Assembly (NCBI GenBank): GCA_036984305.1
Contig: BQWY01000001.1
Span: 3,741,501 to 3,805,500, forward strand
Direction: 5' to 3'
From: Nitrospira sp.
Lineage (GTDB): Bacteria > Nitrospirota > Nitrospiria > Nitrospirales > Nitrospiraceae
DNA length: 64,000 nucleotides
Part shown: positions 61,919-64,000 of the stretch, piece by piece
Numbering within the stretch: position 1 is the stretch's first letter
How the letters are laid out: the number at the start of each line of letters is the position of its first letter
Position numbers and translations under genes: made by a program
Notes under the pieces: model-generated
Told to the model about the DNA's origin: nothing
Seen by the model: the letters and a program-made list of their open reading frames with translations, nothing else
Database searches by the model: none

Positions 61919-62800
61919 GTGACTCCGCCCACACACCACTCCGGCACCCATGTGAAAGCGAACGACAATGGGTTTGCGGGCTTCACGGTCGCCAGTTTCG
62001 AAAGCCGCATGGCGCCCGAAATGACTCGCCTGATCGAGCGATATGGCGGACGGCCCCTCGTGGCCCCGGCGCTTCGCGAGATTCCGCTTAGAGACAACTC
62101 CGCCGCACTACGGTTCGGCGTCCGCCTGGCCTCTCAAGGGGTCGACCTCCTCATCCTTCTCACGGGGGTCGGTACGACCGCCTTGTTCGACCTGCTGAAA
62201 ACCCGGCACTCTTGGCCCGTCCTGGCCGAGGCGCTGAGCCACGTCACGTTGGTGGCCAGAGGACCAAAGCCTGTCGCGGCCTTGAGAGCGCTGGGCCTAC
62301 GACCGGCGCTCGTCGTTCCGGAACCGAACACATGGGTCGATGTCGTCTCGACGCTCGACGAATACCGGCCCGTTAAAGGCTTGCGGGTCGCCATTCAGGA
62401 GTACGGCGTCTCGAATCGCGAACTTCTGGAGGCCTTGCGGACACGTGGCGCGGACGTGTTCGCCGTTCCGATCTACCGATGGGCGATTCCTGAGAATCTC
62501 GCGCCGTTGCGGCACGTACTCGACGAAGTCATCGCTGGGCACGTGAGTCTGATTCTGATCACCAATGCCGCCCAGGTCGATCACGTGATGCAGGTGCTGG
62601 AAACCGACGGGAAGATCGATGCATTCCGAAACGCACTCACCCACGTAGGGGTCGCCTCCATCGGACCAACGGCAAGCGAACACTTGCGCAGCCTGGACTG
62701 GCCCGTTGATCTGGAGCCATCACACCCGAAGATGGGCATATTAGTGAAGGAAGCAAGCGAACGAGCTCGGGCGCTCCTGATGAGGAAATCAGGGAGATAA
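61919..62800 (+). CDS. HemD-like uroporphyrinogen-III synthase family protein
   Basis: 293 aa from a GTG with CGGAGGAT upstream. It belongs to the subfamily with SFESRMAPEMTRLIERYGGRP, ILLTGVGTTALFDLL, VARGPKPVAALRALG, VPEPNTWVDVV, IQEYGVSNRELLEAL and the C-terminal EPSHPKMGILV. In some bacteria this type is fused to response regulators tied to nitrite/nitrate metabolism (NnaR), and it need not be the cell's main heme enzyme. 17 nt after the OB-fold gene, in the same operon. Confidence 0.88.
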   Translation: MTPPTHHSGTHVKANDNGFAGFTVASFESRMAPEMTRLIERYGGRPLVAPALREIPLRDNSAALRFGVRLASQGVDLLILLTGVGTTALFDLLKTRHSWPVLAEALSHVTLVARGPKPVAALRALGLRPALVVPEPNTWVDVVSTLDEYRPVKGLRVAIQEYGVSNRELLEALRTRGADVFAVPIYRWAIPENLAPLRHVLDEVIAGHVSLILITNAAQVDHVMQVLETDGKIDAFRNALTHVGVASIGPTASEHLRSLDWPVDLEPSHPKMGILVKEASERARALLMRKSGR

Positions 62801-62878
62801 GGACCGCCTCCGCGGAACGCCCTCTCAGAAAATGGATGGACGTCTGTCACTCGCGGGGTTTCGAGGACGGAGGAAGAA

Positions 62879-63796
62879 TCAGCCCTGGGCGTCAGAGCCC
62901 TTCTTGGCGTCCCGTGCGCAGCGGAAGCCAAGCCAGTTCATCGACGTGTCGGGGTCAGTCCCATTCCGTTGAGCGACGCGCACCGTGGGCGTACTGTCGA
63001 TCCAGCCGCCGCCTCGGAACGCCTTGTGTTTTCCATTTTCCGGACCTTCTGGATTCCGCGTCGGGCCGGTCTTGTAGTAATCCTTGTCATACCAATCTGA
63101 TACCCACTCGGCCACGTTGCCCGACATCTGAAAGGTCCCGTACGGACTGACCCCGTTCTCATACTTGTCCACGGAAATAATCGGTGGGTACAATAGCAAT
63201 CGCTCAGGCCGATCCCGAACCGGACCAGACAGGCCGCTTCGGCCAAAGTTGGACCTTGTCAGACCGGCGGACTGATTGCCCCACGGATAGATCCGCCCAT
63301 CTGTGCCGCGGGCGGCCTTTTCCCATTCAGCCTCCGTCGGCAAGCGCTTCCCCGCCCACCGGCAATAGGCATCGGCCTGCTCCCACGTCACATGCATGAT
63401 GGGGTGGCTGGCCATGGCTTCCTGGAAATTCCCTCCGTCAAATTTCCAATCCACCTGCGGTGGCAAATTGTGGGCCAAGACGTATTTCAAATACTGCACC
63501 GTGGTCACTTCGTACTTGTCGATCTCGAACGCGTCCAGATACACGCTGCGTTGAGGGAACTCTTGTTGGTACGCCAGCCGATCAGATTTGCGGTTGCTTC
63601 CCATGAGAAACTCTCCCGCGGGAATCAGAACCATTTCGTCATAGGCCGGCAGCTTCACACGCTCGGAAGCCAACTGTTTGCCTTCCTGCGTCCAGACCTG
63701 CTTCACGTCGCTGACGTCCATCGCCCAGACCACGCCCACCCCCCAAAGAATACATACTATCCCACTCCACCATCGCCGTCGTGCATCCTGCGTCAT
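62879..63796 (-). CDS. Secreted or anchored SUMF1-fold protein II
   Basis: 305 aa from the ATG at 63796 with AGAGGACAAGGA upstream; the open frame to 63898 is shadow. A hydrophobic stretch (WWSGIVCILWGVGVVWAM, about 9-26) is a signal or anchor. SUMF1 blocks MVLIPAGEFLMG, YEVTTVQYLKYV, YCRWAGKRLPTEAEWEKAARGT, QMSGNVAEWVSDWYD and LGFRCARD. As in the other copy, no FGE-type Cys pair is present near FRGGGWIDSTPTVRV. It follows a partial gene by 40 nt. Confidence 0.86.
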   Translation of the reverse strand: MTQDARRRWWSGIVCILWGVGVVWAMDVSDVKQVWTQEGKQLASERVKLPAYDEMVLIPAGEFLMGSNRKSDRLAYQQEFPQRSVYLDAFEIDKYEVTTVQYLKYVLAHNLPPQVDWKFDGGNFQEAMASHPIMHVTWEQADAYCRWAGKRLPTEAEWEKAARGTDGRIYPWGNQSAGLTRSNFGRSGLSGPVRDRPERLLLYPPIISVDKYENGVSPYGTFQMSGNVAEWVSDWYDKDYYKTGPTRNPEGPENGKHKAFRGGGWIDSTPTVRVAQRNGTDPDTSMNWLGFRCARDAKKGSDAQG

Positions 63797-63836
63797 CGCT
63801 TGTCCTTGTCCTCTCCCAGCCGATCCCATGATTGGC

Positions 63837-64000
63837 TTACATGGGCCCGTCGCGACGTGGATCATCTCGCGGCGGTTGTCCGGTCTTGTTTTCGTCAAAC
63901 GTTTCCAACGGCTGAAAATTCACGGGCAACTGAAACAAGTAATCTGAGACTTTTCGCATTTTCAAATGGCGATATTCGACGATCCAACTCGCATCTTTCT
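63837..64000 (-). CDS. 3' end of an unidentified gene (right window edge)
   Basis: Minus-strand frame open from the right edge to a TAA at 63837-63839, giving about 53 residues. They include SWIVEYRHLKMRKVSDYLFQ and end QPPRDDPRRDGPM. Codon use looks like the neighbouring genes. It runs into the SUMF1 II gene after 40 nt, so the two may be co-transcribed. The rest of the gene is outside the window, and no family could be assigned. Confidence 0.6.
   Translation of the reverse strand, partial: KDASWIVEYRHLKMRKVSDYLFQLPVNFQPLETFDENKTGQPPRDDPRRDGPM

Overview
This 64 kb window is chromosomal DNA of about 58-60% GC with closely packed genes. The gene families fit a Nitrospira-like (Nitrospirota) bacterium best: runs of HEAT-repeat proteins, secreted SUMF1-fold proteins, DsrE2/TusA, an Alvin-type ferredoxin, many small secreted proteins and a PilB/GspE-PilZ pair. 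This placement is inferred from gene content, because no rRNA gene is present. I saw no tRNA, CRISPR array, prophage or insertion sequence.

Layout. 1-2.3 kb (minus): hom (cut by the window edge) and alaC, behind a clear sigma70-type promoter. 2.5-8.5 kb (plus): pdxJ, nnrD, tsaE, lapA, mutS. 8.5-10.0 kb (minus): two small secreted proteins from a strong promoter with a 190-nt leader, closed by an intrinsic terminator. 10.2-20.1 kb (minus): the translation/RNA-decay cluster rimP-nusA-infB-ylxP-rbfA-truB-rpsO-pnp-M16 protease, with two RNA hairpins between rpsO and pnp. 20.2-26.1 kb: class IV aminotransferase, chagasin-like protein, Rieske protein, DUF192, ferredoxin, cupredoxin, membrane-bound spermidine-synthase-like protein and a CBS-pair protein. 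26.2-33.0 kb: UDP-glucose dehydrogenase facing an operon of five successive HEAT-repeat proteins. 33.3-41.6 kb: a degenerate phosphodiesterase-like protein with a secreted partner, RicT/PSP1, LPP20-like secreted proteins, a degenerate alpha/beta-hydrolase, a lipoprotein and small regulatory or zinc proteins. 41.7-51.8 kb: polA, a PGPGW membrane protein, a secreted protein with a DsrE protein, a Cys-rich peptide with a radical SAM/SPASM enzyme, nth, rpsU, ftcD, tusA, dsrE2. 52-64 kb: Kef-type antiporter, HAD phosphatase, PilB/GspE ATPase, PilZ, UDP-glucuronate epimerase, a winged-helix/metallo-beta-lactamase fusion, VOC protein, two SUMF1-like proteins around an OB-fold protein and a HemD-like protein, and the 3' end of an unidentified gene.

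The strongest candidate for an undescribed system is at 46.0-48.0 kb. There a 116-residue protein with three CSCE modules lies 31 nt upstream of a radical SAM/SPASM enzyme, with its own promoter. This arrangement is typical of ribosomally made peptides cross-linked by a radical enzyme, but the Cys-rich segment sits in the middle of the protein rather than at its end. The five-gene HEAT operon is the second unusual locus. Start codons were moved inward wherever a Shine-Dalgarno sequence or family alignment favoured an internal start.
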